A DNA stretch of 64,000 nucleotides, taken from Pseudeuparius sepicola. Taxonomy: Eukaryota; Arthropoda; Insecta; Coleoptera; Anthribidae. A program made the position numbers and the translations under genes. Below the pieces are notes generated by a model. It was not told the DNA's origin. It searched no databases and was given only the letters and a program-made list of their open reading frames with translations. Location of the stretch: NCBI GenBank assembly GCA_963920635.1, contig OY987298.1:144682257-144746256 (forward strand), in the 5' to 3' direction. Of this stretch, positions 22,112 to 34,179 are shown one piece after another (the first letter of the stretch is position 1; every line of letters starts with the position of its first letter).

Positions 22112-22620
22112 ATCAGCATCCTGTCGCCCAAACTGTAATATTTAAAAGATTTGGTACCGAAGAGGCAAACAAATCAATTTGAATTTCGAGCGTTTTTTAT
22201 TCAACAACTTTCCTTTGATACTGTTTTGATACTATTTTCAAAAATTAATGACTTCTCGAAAAATAAGTCTATTCCTGCTCAGAGTGGTTTAATTTAAACA
22301 CTCACTATTTTACTATAGAATATTGAAAGAAAACTTTCATGTAGATTTTTTCCTGGAATCTGAATCTGATCATCTGACGTAGTATTTTGAATGGGAAGTT
22401 GTTGTCAGATGTTGTACTATCAGGGGTAATATAAGTGGTGTGCCTATTCTATTATAATATCTGATTACCTACCACGAATTGCATTTTTAGAAAGAGAATT
22501 TTACAACTGCAAATAATTTAATTATTCAGAGTAATTTGACAATCAAACTTATTAAATAAATTAACTAGAAAAATAATAATTTTGGCTTTTCTAAAATGTG
22601 TTTAAAAAATAAAAAAAGTA

Positions 22621-22690
22621 GCCATATCCGGGATTTCAACCCAGGGCCTCTCGCGCCCAAAGCGAGAATCATGCCACTAAACCACCTAAC
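22621..22690 (-). tRNA. tRNA-Pro(UGG)-like gene, probably a pseudogene
   Basis: Read on the minus strand, a box A (TGGTTTAGTGGC), an anticodon arm CTCGC-TTTGGGC-GCGAG with anticodon TGG, and a T arm GGGTTGAAATCCC are spaced as in a tRNA. A T run follows directly, as for a Pol III terminator. The T loop has G where the invariant C56 should be, and the acceptor stem (GTTAGGT with ATATGGC) pairs only with several G-T pairs and one mismatch. It is therefore more likely a tRNA pseudogene or a tRNA-derived repeat head than a working tRNA. Confidence 0.6.
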
Positions 22691-22935
22691 TTCTTTTGAA
22701 TTTTATTTAACTAAGCCGCATTTAAATTTAATTAACATGCTTCAAAGTTAAGTATATTATTTGAGAACTGTCATTTAGTTAGGATGAGCCTCGGGATGAG
22801 CCTTCAGTTTTGAATATATTTCTTGTGTTAATAGATATGTAACGATCAATGTGTTAAACTGAAATTGTATCTTCTAGTAAAATACCACACTGGTGGTATT
22901 ATCGCTGAAATTGTCACCTGGTTGGTTAAAAGTGA

Positions 22936-24385
22936 AAAAAAATTAGAACAGTATGAAATCCATTGGAAAAGCAAGAAAATATAGCAAAAAGAACAGAAAA
23001 AATAATTTAAGGGCGATTTGAGGTACGGAAGTTGTAGTGGGTGATCTTTTAGTGGTGGAAAACGGTTTATCACGATTTCTGGCAAAATTGCAACTCCTAC
23101 CGAAAAAAGCTAAATAGCAAAGTTGTAGGCAATAAAAAGATCTACAACTATTGTATTTACACTTTTTTCACATAACCTCAAAATATCCGCGAAAAATCGA
23201 AATAACCGATTTTTTGGTTTTTAATTTTTTCTCCCACAAAAAATTTTTTTTTCCACAAAATTTGGTGGAAACTTACCTTCTTATATCCCGAATATGCTGT
23301 AATTTTTTCGAAATCAAAATATTTATTTTTACCCCTTTTTTTATTTTGAACCGAAAAAGTAACCTCATTTTCAATCGAAAATGTCCACGTCAAAAAAGCT
23401 GCTTTTTAAAAAAAGACGGTTCGCTTTTTATTCGCTGAAACCTCTACTTTCTGATGGTGTAAAAAATATATACATCACTATGGAAAATTTTCTCAGAAAA
23501 TGCAAAAAACAAAAAAACTCGATTTCGAAAATTTTTTTTAATCATTGCTTAAAATTTTGCGCTGTTTATTGAAATTTACACTTTAATTAGGTACTTGAAA
23601 AATTTAAGATTCCATGTTATATTTATAAACCAAGAAATTGCAAATCGATATACAATGTGTCCCGGCTAAGAATGAACAGCATGAGGATCTTGCAAAAGGT
23701 GAGAGATAGAACAACGGTTAAATGGGGAAAAAGTGTAAATTTCAATAAACAGCGCAAAATTTTAAACAATGATTAAAAAATTTTTTGAAATCGAGTTTTT
23801 TTGTTTTTTGCATTTTCTGAGAAAATTTTCCATAGTGATGTATATATTTTTTACACCATCAGAAAGTAGAGATTTCAGCGAATAAAAAGCGAACCGTCTT
23901 TTTTTAAAAAGCAGCTTTTTTGACGTGGGCATTTTCGATTGAAAATGAGGTTACTTTTTCGGTTCAAAATAAAAAAAAAGGGTAAAAATAAATATTTTGA
24001 TTTCGAAAAAATTACAGCATATTCGGGACATAAGAAGGTAAGTTTCCACCAAGTTTTGTGGTTTTTTTTTGTGGGAGATAAAAATTAAAAACAAAAAAAA
24101 ACGGTTATTTCGATTTTTCGCGGATATTTTGAGGTTATGTGAAAAAAGTGTAAATACAATAGTTGTAGATCTTTTTATTGCCTACAAATTTGCCATTCAA
24201 CTTTTTTAGATAGGAGTTCCAGTTTTGCCGGAAATCAAGATAAACCGTTTTCCACCACTAAAAGATCACCCACTACAACTTCCGTACCTCAAATCGCCCT
24301 TAAATTATTTTTTCTGTTCTTTTTGCTATATATTCGTCCTTTTCCAATGAGTGTCATGCTGTTCTAGATTTTTTTGTTCTCAAAA
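22936..24385. repeat. 1.45-kb inverted duplication with ~650-bp arms
   Basis: The left arm (about 22936-23582) and right arm (about 23733-24385) are near-perfect reverse complements. Both hold words such as GTTGTAGGCAATAAAAAGAT and TTTAAGGGCGATTTGAGGTA. The roughly 150-bp loop has an unrelated GTGTCCCGGCTAAGAATG end. The terminal CAGGGTG motif is not seen. Transcribed in either direction it would form a very long hairpin. Mirror-image open frames in both arms are incidental. Confidence 0.85.
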
Positions 24386-24894
24386 ATTATCTACCCTGGC
24401 CTATATTGGCAGGCGTTGAATTCTCCACAATATTATTTATTAAAATCGCATGGACAACTTCATTTTCTATTTCCTGCACATGCCTACCTACAGAACTTTA
24501 TTGCTGGATGTGGCTAGCGGTGGCTAATGAATTGTTGTTTTTTTTTAATTCCCCTTGGTCCCCCGATTCGCACGTTGCTATCATCATTTTTTTGTTAGGT
24601 ACCTACCGATTGCATGAGAATCTCATTAGGTACCTACATCTTTTGTAAAATTTGCCAAACAATTAAAATTCAGTAGGTATATGGTTGAAATCCCCCGGTA
24701 ACTTTGGTTATTTCTGTACCAAGGCACTGAAGTTAAAAGAAGTTACCTACTTACCTGCTATTTACTGCCGATTTCTGAGCTTTTAACGACGATTTTGAGA
24801 CTCCGTTGTTTGTTGAATGGATTTTGAGTTTGGGTCCAAAAGTATCAAGAAAATGGCTTTATATCGTTCGGTACTTACCACTTACCTATAGCGT

Positions 24895-26010
24895 TCTGGA
24901 AGCTCTAAAGGTGTCGTCTGGCCTTCAATGTGTAAGAATAGATAGGTAGGGATAAATGCGACGTTGCCAGTTTTCACTACTTTCTAATATCAGAATCGAA
25001 GAGGCTTAATCCATCGCGTGGACGGAACATACGTTTGTTCTCGCTTCTCGCTACTATATGAGATGGGGAATCCCCGAGTGGAGGCCTAGCGCCGCCTCTA
25101 TAGTCCTCCTTACGGCAGAATGCGTGCCACGTAAGGGGGAAGAACTCGCAAATATTATAGAATTAGTCACAGTTCAGGGGCGCAGCTCAATTTTGTATAA
25201 CTCACTGACTTAATTTTCATGTAATTGTTATTTAATTTATTGTTAATATTATTCTTAACGGTGATGTCTTAGACTATGGAGGAAGGCAACCCCTTATAGC
25301 ATTGGCAATTATTTCTCGTGCTTGAGAATGCAACGTTCTTCCCTGTTTACTCATTTTGCACACGTTAACTCCCGAACATACGAAACGCCACTGAGCTCTC
25401 TGAGCCGGCGGAAAAAACTTGCCAGCGGCCTAAAAAATGAGGTCTTTGTGGTAGACCAAATACGCAGTTAACTTTACGTACTATAGAAACAGGCACAAAA
25501 CGCGTTGGCCAACTGCTTTTGTCAGCCGACTGCTTAGTAGAAGTGCTGTGTTGCCGTATTTCAAAGGCGATGTGTTTTACCACACCGCGTTAAAAATAAA
25601 TGATAAACAAAAATGGGTAAGTGTAAGTGGTCCCGTGATGCGAGCTTTATTTTTTCGGTATAACAGAGTTCAGAAATTCGGATTCAATATGATAAAACTT
25701 GTATTCGCCAATAAATAACGACTACTCGTATAGGAAATCTCGCAACGCTGCTTTGGACTATACTATCTAATTTGACCGTGCTTCACCTCACCACCTCCCA
25801 CTACTTAATTCCCTGATTATAATATTCTATTATAATCACATCCCATTTGCTATTCGCTCGTGCCTCTCTCTACCCTGGTTGAAATATTTTATTGCTTTCA
25901 AGTAGTGGCAACGTCACATTTATACCTATCCCTTTTCTACTTGTCCGATTTCTCATGGATATATTCCTACACATTGAACGCCAGCGGACACTTTTATAGA
26001 GCTGCCAGTA
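24895..26010. mobile_element. 1.1-kb element with ~110-bp imperfect inverted ends
   Basis: Left CTGGAAGCTCTAAAGGTGTC...CTTCAATGTGTAAGAATA...GCGACGTTGCCA (24897-24980) pairs with the complement at 25915-26010 at perhaps 75% identity. The interior includes GC-rich blocks (25065-25140, 25390-25580) without a recognisable gene. Superfamily unknown. Confidence 0.55.
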
Positions 26011-26047
26011 CAGTATATCATTAATTTTAGAGATACCTAACTAATTA

Positions 26048-26790
26048 TACAGCCTGTCCCAACTTATCCGCCATAGGGTGGTAACTAGACGTCAAAATAT
26101 ACCGTGTGAGCCAAAAATGCCTTAGTAAAATGTTGCTCGTTTAAAAGATACAGGGTGTTGAAAATGAAACTTGATTTTCGAAAAATTGCAATACCTACCT
26201 AATTCTAAAACCGTTGAAGATATCTTATTCAAAATTGACACACTTTCACAAAGTGTGCCTTGCATATTGACAAAATATGTCGAGATGACAACTGCCATTG
26301 TTTTTTATGTGTCTTAACAATAGGTACGTAGAAACAAGACGTCATTTAATAAAGAGCATAAGAAAGTGTCTTGAGGTAAATCTGTTGAAGTAAATTTCAA
26401 AAAACATTTTGTATTTTGAATAAATTGCGTTTATCTATTTTCGAAATTTGGATTTTTATTTTTTTCCCGATGTTTCTAAGTCAAAACATTCTCAGCTTCA
26501 CAGGGTAAAATATTATACATAGAATTTAATTCATCAGCTCCCTCAAGCGCCCTCTAGGAACTAATAGGTTCAAACTAGTACCGAATTTGAAAACCCAAGT
26601 GTGTCAATTTTGAATAAGATATCGTGAACGCTTTTAGAATTTTGCAATTTTTCGAAAATCAAGTTTCATTTTTATCACCCTGTAGGTACCTTTTAAACGA
26701 GCAACATTTTACTGAGGCATTTTTTGCTCACACGGTATATTTTGACATCTACTACCACCTGTTGCCCTATGGTTATGGGACACCCTGTAT
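26048..26790. mobile_element. Palindromic MITE with CAGCCTGTCCC / GGGACACCCTG ends
   Basis: The arms share a long chain of complementary words: GTCAAAATATACCGTGTGAG, TTTTACTGAGGCATT or variants, and GAAACTTGATTTTCGAAAA. An inner CAGGGTG/CACCCTG pair (26152, 26683) shows a nested or composite end. The interior is AT-rich and non-coding. Confidence 0.75.
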
Positions 26791-27349
26791 GTCAAACTTA
26801 AGGTACATCTCTGGAATCTGGAGACCAAAGTGAATCTAAAGGATGTAAATTATACAGGGTGTTTGGTTTAGTGATTTCGTGAAAACCGTTTACTATGGTA
26901 AAACAAAAATTGTAAACAATAAAAATGTGTATTTTTGTTGATAATAAAAAAACAAATGACGCTTTCATAGGCACGCGCCTTTACCCGTTAAGGCTACATC
27001 CAATTCTGAAGACTCATAATATCTGAAATTGACGTTTGGAGCACAAATAATTAGTACTTTTTAATTAATTTCTGGTCATTTCTGAGAGGGTACCTCTTTA
27101 GAATATAATTTAGGAGATTTTTCTCTTTCAAATGGTCCATAAATCATACCCAGGAAATTAAATTAAAGATTCACATTTAAATAATATTTACTGTACTTTT
27201 ATAATACAGATTGTTCTAGTCTATTAGAGTGAACACCTCTTTAAACTTTTGTTTTAAGCTAATCCACTGTTTATTTTTACAGCAGAAGCAATTAAATGTA
27301 CAAGGTACCCCAGTTCTAAACCACATATATGTGAAACAAAAATGAGTCC

Positions 27350-28190
27350 GTAAAAAAGATACCTACGGGATGTTAAAGTTTATTATTTTAAACGGTTTTT
27401 TAATAATATCTTGGAAACAAATATGTAGATACCTATGATATTAACTTAAAATTGGGTACACGATATGCGGGTCTCAAATGCAATAAGATGAAGCTACCAG
27501 CAGTTAGTTGTCATAACCAGTAGGACACACTCCCGTTTTAAAAATAATTTATACGCCCATAGTTTTTGGTGAGGTCGGCAGCATTTTTAAATTGCTCGTT
27601 CATTTTTCCATAAAAAATGCCTCTCGTCAATTTGTCCTAAAACTAGTCTATTTTGTTTTGGCAAACAAGCAAATTCAAGTTGTTGCTCAGAAAAAGTGAT
27701 AATTTCGGGAATGGATTCAAGTGTGTATTTGGAAAACTACGCATTTTGGGGCCTTCAAGATTTCCCAAAAAAAACATGGGCGTTAATAAGAAATTATTAA
27801 GGATGGATTTTTGTGTCCTAGCAGGTAAAGTATAACCCGAGGTATAACCAGTTGAAATAAAGGCCCCAGTACATATTTATTAGTCCTGGGTTTGAATCTC
27901 GGTTGGAATGCATTTTTTTTCAACGGATTATCCTTTACCTGCTACCTATGCCACAAAAATATTCCTCTTGGTAGAAATTATTTTTTAATGGGGGCGTGTC
28001 CGACCTTCCCGTACGCCACTGGTTATGACAACAAAACGCCGGTAGCTTCAGTTTATTGCATTCTATATATAGGTACCCGCATACTGTGTACCGAATTTTA
28101 AGTTGATATAATTTGTTGTTTCTGAGATATATCATTAAAAAAACTCGAAAAAACCGTTTAAAAAAATTAACTTTAACATCCTGCATATTT
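27350..28190. repeat. Imperfect inverted duplication, ~200-bp arms
   Basis: GGATGTTAAAGTTTATTATT...TTTAAACGGTTTTTT (27368-27405) is complementary to the 28145-28190 side, and TGAAGCTACC..GTTGTCATAACCAGT (27488-27522) to 28015-28055. The 450-bp middle includes short open frames without similarity to known families. Confidence 0.6.
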
Positions 28191-29359
28191 TTTATTGGTC
28201 TGGTGCGCGACCCTGGAAGAAAAAAACCGACGAAATCTTGTTTGTGGGATTAAGTGGTTAATTTGTTTAATTCGTCAGCTTTTTTTTAGTTTGGACTAAT
28301 AGGTATTGTGTTTTTCTCTGAGGTTCTGTGTTTTCCAAAGGCGAAAATTAGTTAAAATGCCGTTGTGATGTTATTTTAGGCGTAAATTCATTGCGGTAGT
28401 GTTTCTAAAAATTAACCAAGTGCATAAAAGGAAATTCTCCAAGGGGCCGTGTAAGTATATTTCTTGATAAAACAAATGTAGTCCATAAACATATCTCCCC
28501 CACTGGCTAGTTGGGGAACTCGGTATTATCACATTTTATCACACTTGATCAATGGATGCTGTGTAAACAAAAAATTATAAATACTGTACTGAATCTCAAC
28601 AATCACAGTCCAAACTCATACTCGAAAGGAAGGCTGGAGAATACTCTAGAATATTCCTGGCCAATGACAGGTCACAAATCATAAAGTTCCAGCAAACTTT
28701 CTAGAAAGTTATGGAAGCTTTACAGGGAAAACAATGAATCTAAAGGAAAATTGGGGCCCTGGGGGCCTCAGGCCAACAAAGATATGACGGAAAATGCCTC
28801 TAAATTAATTACAAAAAATATAAAACTGTAAGTAGAATACCCAAACTTAAAATTTATCTGCTAAATCTTTGAGTAGGTTAGAAAACCGTGCAGACATATT
28901 CCTTGAAAGCTGATACAACAACTTTAGAGGCATTTTTCGTTACAATACCTACGTTAAATTTGTCTGCAATTTAAACATCCTGTATCTCGAAACCGAGTTG
29001 TCGATAAAAAGTTATAGGTACTACAAAATAGTCATATTTTGTGGTTTTCTATCACCTGTTGTGTCCTATAATAAAACTGAATCACCCTGTATATTAGCAA
29101 AAATTCTTTGAGAAATTAAACGAATAACAGAGGGAGAAGACTGCCACTTAATCCAACAAACAAGGGTTTTATCCTCGGTTTTGTCGCTTTGCTTCCTCCA
29201 GGGTTGTGCATACACGACTAATAATTATTTAATTAGGCAAGGCGCGCATTGAGAGAGACAGCTTTACCTAAAGCTAAATTTTCAGAATAATAATAATAAT
29301 AGAAGTCCGAATAATTATTGAAAGTGCGGCAGCAAGGCCGTAGATAGACTTTGTCGATT

Positions 29360-29374
29360 GGGGGGGGGGGGGGG
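29360..29374. repeat. Poly-G run (15 bases)
   Basis: A 15-G tract follows GGCCGTAGATAGACTTTGTC. The context recalls the end of the hAT element at 54510, which also runs into homopolymer G after GGCGTAGCC, so this may be a degraded hAT terminus. Confidence 0.5.
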
Positions 29375-29838
29375 TATAAATTAAAAAATAAATAAATTCC
29401 TCCTTTTTGTTGAGAATTGCGCCGCAGGTGAAATTTCTTCAAATTTTCAAGGTCACGGAGCTTAATCAATCGAATAGAAAAATTATAAATAACTTAATAT
29501 TATTATCAAAACATATGATTACGTAAAAGTCGACTGGTGGAAGATTTTTTTAGTCGCTAACAACTGTGGAACCATAATGATTTCAGTTTGCAGTAACTAT
29601 AACAAGTATGTACTCTTTTTCCTTTACAGAAAAGACAGACAGACAATCAGAACTCCTTGAGTGAAGTGGAAGTAAAAATTGGTATAAATTGTTAGGTTAG
29701 TATGTACATACAATAAATATTTTGCCACATTCTATAAATTATCATGTCCTCCCAAAGGGCCATATTATGTCTATACAGGGTGATTAATCGTGATGTAAAA
29801 AAATTTAAAATTCGTCAACTATGTTCCGCGCATCGTAT

Positions 29839-29920
29839 GTACAGTCGCGGACAGTTGGTATCGAACGACCTGAAGAGGTTTCTCGTGGCTATCGTTACAG
29901 GGCGCGCGGAGACGGCAACA
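29839..29920 (+). repeat. 82-bp GC-rich repeat, copy 1 (inverted partner at 35186)
   Basis: GTACAGTCGCGGACAGTTGG ... GGCGCGCGGAGACGGCAACA is identical base for base to the complement of 35186-35267, while the flanks on both sides differ. It lies just inside a TACAGGGTGATTAATCG end at 29775. Both copies keep the same open frame, but a coding role is not supported by anything else. Confidence 0.75.
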
Positions 29921-30311
29921 TCGCGCTGGAGTCTGCAGCCGGCCGGTCTGCTAAAAATAGAACCATAAAATGCAAATTACAGCCTCCAGCCTCTCACAGC
30001 AAAGGAACAAAATTCGAGGAAAATGCAACTTTGTGCTGGTAATAATTCCAACCCCAGTGTTGGTATTTAATATTTCGTACTATTTTATCATGTTACTATA
30101 CCGTCTAGTATTTATGATAATGAAATAAAAAAATAATAAATATCAAGGCTGAGATTAGAATCAACACCACAATAAAAGTTGCTTTTTCTCGAGTTTCCTT
30201 CCTTTGCTGCCAGCACCCTGTATTAATTAGGAATATGAAATTAGGTAAATCCATAGTCAATTTGAGCCACAATAGAATTCCGAAGAATTTCTCAAAAACA
30301 ATAATTTAATA

Positions 30312-31104
30312 TACAGGGTGTCCACTTTTAAACATATGCAAATTAATAAAATCTTTATTTTTGGAGATAATCCCTGAACATTCTTTGTGTGAAAGGCCTT
30401 CAAAAATCGCTTCTTTTAGCCTTCCTATCATTTTCAAAAGGCAAATCCAGGTCCGGCTACGATTTTTGAGTGTTTTTTTATTTAAAATCTACCAATACAG
30501 CGTTAATCAGGATCCCCCTAAAACCCCTTTATATACCAAATTTGAACAAAGAATTTAGAGAGAGATCTATTCTACAGGATGTCAAGGTTCAGCAAAATAG
30601 GAAATTTACAGGCATTTGGCGAGTCAAGTGTGCCATGGAATCCCGTCAAAATAGTTTAATTGTCAACAGAACCACTCAAAGTGTTGGTGTGCAAAGATTC
30701 AATACAGGGTATTTTTCTCTGCCCCATCTGAAAATGCTGAATTTTTATGACTTGACTCGCCAGAGATGCCTGAAGAGGTTTCTTTAAATTTCCTATTTTG
30801 CTCAATTTTGACATCCTGTAGAATAGAACTCTCTCTATATTTTTTGTTCAAATTTGGTATATAAAGGGTTTTCGACTGTCCTGATTGACGCTGTGGTGTC
30901 AGATTTTAAATAAAAAAATGGCTAAATGGTTTTTGTGAAAATCGGGGGAATAAAAAAATCGTAGCCGGCCCTGGATTTGCAATTTGAAAATGGCAGGATT
31001 GCTAAAATAAGCGGCTTTTGAAGTCCTTTCGGACAAAAAACAGATCAAGCGATTATCTCAAAAATTAAAGATTTCAAGGATTTGTATAATATGTTTAAAA
31101 GTAG
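30312..31104. mobile_element. Palindromic element, family shared with 47379-48608
   Basis: It starts TACAGGGTGTCCACTTTTAA and ends with the complementary TTAAAAGTA. The arms carry GGCCTTCAAAA, GGCAAATCCAGGTCCGGCTA and TTTTATTTAAAATCT or their complements. The loop reads AGTCAAGTGTGCCATGGAAT. The same words, in the same order, make up the larger palindrome at 47379-48608, so these are two copies of one foldback family. Confidence 0.8.
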
Positions 31105-31338
31105 ATATGGGGGCTCTTAATATTAATTAGAAAATGTATGGCACAAAATTAATGGATTATCGGATTACCTGAGTTGAAATATTTTAGCATAGATATTTAT
31201 ATCTTTTTAAATAGGTATTTATTAATTATACCTACCTGCACTTAATATAACTAAATTTAGGGGATTAACTTAATAATTGTAATATTGAATTGGATGTAGA
31301 TTTTGAAAATATCGATTATACCTGCTCCTAGCCCTTTG

Positions 31339-31379
31339 TATAAATACTAAGGTGGGTGGGCTAAAATTATTTAGTCAGT
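31339..31379 (+). promoter_or_regulatory. Possible core promoter of the Tc1 transposase gene
   Basis: TATAAATA (31339-31346) and an arthropod-type initiator TCAGT (31375-31379) precede the transposase ATG at 31415. The TATA to initiator spacing is about 7 bp longer than usual, so this is suggestive only. Confidence 0.35.
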
Positions 31380-31414
31380 ATCCTAATTCGAGAGAGTAAC
31401 TAACAGTGTTCGTT

Positions 31415-32419
31415 ATGCCTCGTTTGAGTGAATCCGTCAAGCACCGTATCATCGCCAAACTAGAAAATGGTTGGGCTATTTCCCGACTGGCCGAAGAATT
31501 TGGTGTATCTAAAAGCACCATTTTCAATATAAAGAAGAAATATGACGAAACCGGAAGCGTGGAAAACATACATAGAGGAGGAAATGTGAAAATTACGTCT
31601 GACCAACAAGATGAGCAACTAGCTAATTTTTGCCTTGCAAATCCGTTTAAATCCGCCGTTGAAGCAGTATCTGCAACACAATTTCCAGCAAGTGTTAGAA
31701 CTGCCCGAAGGAGATTAGATGCAGCCAATCTGAAATCTCGCACGGCCAGCAACAAAATTCAGCTGACCGAGGCTAATAAGGAAGTCAGGTTGCAGATATG
31801 CCGAGAGTTTCAGCGTTTACCGCCACATTATTGGGAGAAGGTAATATTTAGCGACGAAAAGATCTTTCAAAGCCATTACAATGGCAAAGTGCGAGTATAT
31901 AGACCTTCGGTGAGTTCAAGATATGACGAAAGATTTGTGTCACCCAGGAAAAGGAGTGGGCATTTTTCCGTCAACATATGGGCCTGGATAAGCTACCGTG
32001 GACCTGGCATTTGTTGGAGAATCGACGACCGCTTCACAGCAGCTCGCTATTGCGAGATACTCGAAGGCGGATTGTTACCAACTGCAACGGAAATGTATCC
32101 CGATGGCTTCGTTTTCCAGCATGATAACGCTCCTGTGCATACAGCAAGAATAGTTCGCGAATGGTTCACCGAAAACAACGTAGAAAAGTTGCAATGGCCG
32201 GCGAAGAGTCCTGACTTGAATCCCATTGAGAATGTGTGGGGCAGAATGGCGCGGACAATGGAGAACTTCGTACCCGAAAATAGGGAGGCACTTTGGCAGA
32301 AGATTCAACAAACGTGGGATGAAGTCGTAACCCATGATCTCTGCTGCCAACTCATAGATTCGATGAGCAGGAGAGTTCAGAAAGTCATCCTATCCCAAGG
32401 TGGGTATACTAAATATTAA
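31415..32419 (+). CDS. Tc1-like DD34E transposase, intact
   Basis: A 334-residue frame from ATG (MPRLSESVKHRII) to TAA, the usual length for Tc1 transposases. The N-terminal third has two helix-turn-helix segments, the first with AISRLAEEFGVSKSTIFNIK (about 23-42). The catalytic triad is visible as D in FSDEKIFQ, D in QHDNAPVHTA, and E in SPDLNPIENVWG, with exactly 34 residues between the second D and the E. No stop or frameshift is present. It would excise and insert its own element at TA sites. I found no matching terminal inverted repeats on the two sides, so the element may have lost its ends or they lie further out. It sits in intron 1, on the host gene's sense strand. Confidence 0.9.
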   Translation: MPRLSESVKHRIIAKLENGWAISRLAEEFGVSKSTIFNIKKKYDETGSVENIHRGGNVKITSDQQDEQLANFCLANPFKSAVEAVSATQFPASVRTARRRLDAANLKSRTASNKIQLTEANKEVRLQICREFQRLPPHYWEKVIFSDEKIFQSHYNGKVRVYRPSVSSRYDERFVSPRKRSGHFSVNIWAWISYRGPGICWRIDDRFTAARYCEILEGGLLPTATEMYPDGFVFQHDNAPVHTARIVREWFTENNVEKLQWPAKSPDLNPIENVWGRMARTMENFVPENREALWQKIQQTWDEVVTHDLCCQLIDSMSRRVQKVILSQGGYTKY

Positions 32420-32714
32420 TATACATATAATATAATAATGGAAAATGCATTTGATTTCTTGCCTTTATTTAATTATGTTATAGTCATAAAGATTTTAATG
32501 GGTTTATAGTTTTTTCGGATTCTTCCTGTGTCGGTGGTTCAAAATAAAACTTCGTAATCATTATATCCAGCTTGTGGAAGTCCTCAATCACCTGAAATTA
32601 TTTTATTTTATCCAGGTAATCACATTGAGGTCCAGGGAGGTGTGTAAAGCTTGACACGTGTCCCTGCTGTGTGTCTTCTGATGTTATTGATAAAGGTATG
32701 CAATTTAAATAATA

Positions 32715-33254
32715 GAGAGTTATTGCAGAAATAAATAACGTCGCGCTCTTTTTTGACGTTATTTTGACATTTGAGCATGCGCAGTCGTAGTTTGACATAA
32801 GGTCGTCCATAATAAGGTTATTTTCCTTTATTTTTGTTTATTGTGTATACCATAATATACGTTATTTTTACCTTATTTGTCACAATTCTTAAAATAAATT
32901 CTGATTTGTCAGAAAACGCTAGTGTTCTGTGAAAGTAGGACTTAACCTAAAATGTTCGTTGCTTGTTTGCGTTTGCACCTTGTTTGTTTTCATTAGTCTT
33001 TCACCTTGGTGTTCCGTGGTTATTTGGCTGTTTTCCCAGTTTTTTCCGGAGCAAAATTATAAAAGCACATAATATTCTAGTGAAAGTGTAGAAATACAAA
33101 ACAATAAAGTAAACGTAAACAAGCCCTTAATTTGGATACATAAATTACGACTTGCAATAACTATTGTCAGAATCATAAATAACGTATGAGAGTATTCAAA
33201 TAAGGTCGTCTTAAATACTGCTTAATGCCAAAAACAGTTTCTGCAATAACTCTC
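32715..33254. mobile_element. TA-flanked MITE, GAGAGTTATTGCAG ends
   Basis: Perfect termini GAGAGTTATTGCAGAAA and complement, flanked by TA (32713-32714 and 33255-33256). Inner complementary words include AAATAACGT and AATAAGGTCGTC. At 540 bp and non-coding, it fits a Tc1/mariner-type MITE. It starts about 300 bp after the Tc1 transposase gene, but its ends bear no visible relation to that gene. Confidence 0.8.
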
Positions 33255-33670
33255 TATTAAGTTACAAGGGTAATTTTATGTCTGTGACCCCCTAATCTCA
33301 TTTATCTGTTGAAGGGCATTTTATGAGAAACAATGGAGCATTGCAGCACCACGAAAACCAATTTATTAAAACTTCTGACCAATTTCTTCAAAAATAAGAA
33401 AAAATAAATAAAAGGGACACCCCTTTTATTTTATAATCATTTATGTTTAGGACTACGAGACCTAACAACTAAATGTTGGAACAAATACTTATTTTGCAAA
33501 GAAAAGAATAATTTATGAAAATCCTTTTAATTAACTTTTTTAATTCTAGGGTTATTAGCTAAATATATTTTTAGTGTTACTACATATTTTTTTATTATAA
33601 CATAAAAATACATTTTTGTTGCAACGCAAAATATTTATTAACTTAATGTCTAAAACCGCTGACAACTATA

Positions 33671-33904
33671 CTTAGTGTATTTGGAAATGAAAGGAGGCCA
33701 TAAATATTGATTGAGAAGGAAAATTCGACCATTTCAGTGGCGTGCTCTTTTGCTAAAAATCTGATGAGGATAAATAAATACGCAAATTAATATTCGGGCG
33801 AGTTATGTAGTATTTTATGACGGACTCTCGAGCCTCTGATAAAGAATTTGCATTTATATTTATAATAAGCCATAAACCTTCCTTTCATTTCCAAATACAC
33901 TATG
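33671..33904. mobile_element. TA-flanked MITE, GTGTATTTGGAAATGAAAGG ends
   Basis: The left end CTTAGTGTATTTGGAAATG and the complement of CATAGTGTATTTGGAAATG are flanked by TA on both sides. 234 bp, non-coding. Directly beyond the right end begins a TACAGTATGTCC repeat terminus at 33908. Confidence 0.8.
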
Positions 33905-34179
33905 TATATACAGTATGTCCACAGAAGAGGTGTTGAATAGGAACACTTTCTTATCTTTAATTTTACCGCAAAAAGTTACTCTTGATAAAAACTTTGCTAA
34001 CATTTCTTATGTGGAAATAAGTTGCTAGGAAAAGTTGTTCAAAAGTAAAGGATACTCCATACTACCAATTTTAGAAACAATTGGCACACTTTGATTTATT
34101 TGAAAAACATTTTTCGCTTTGGCCCTATCACTGCATTAAATATATTTTTTTTATGTAAGTAAGCTTATATAAGCATAAT

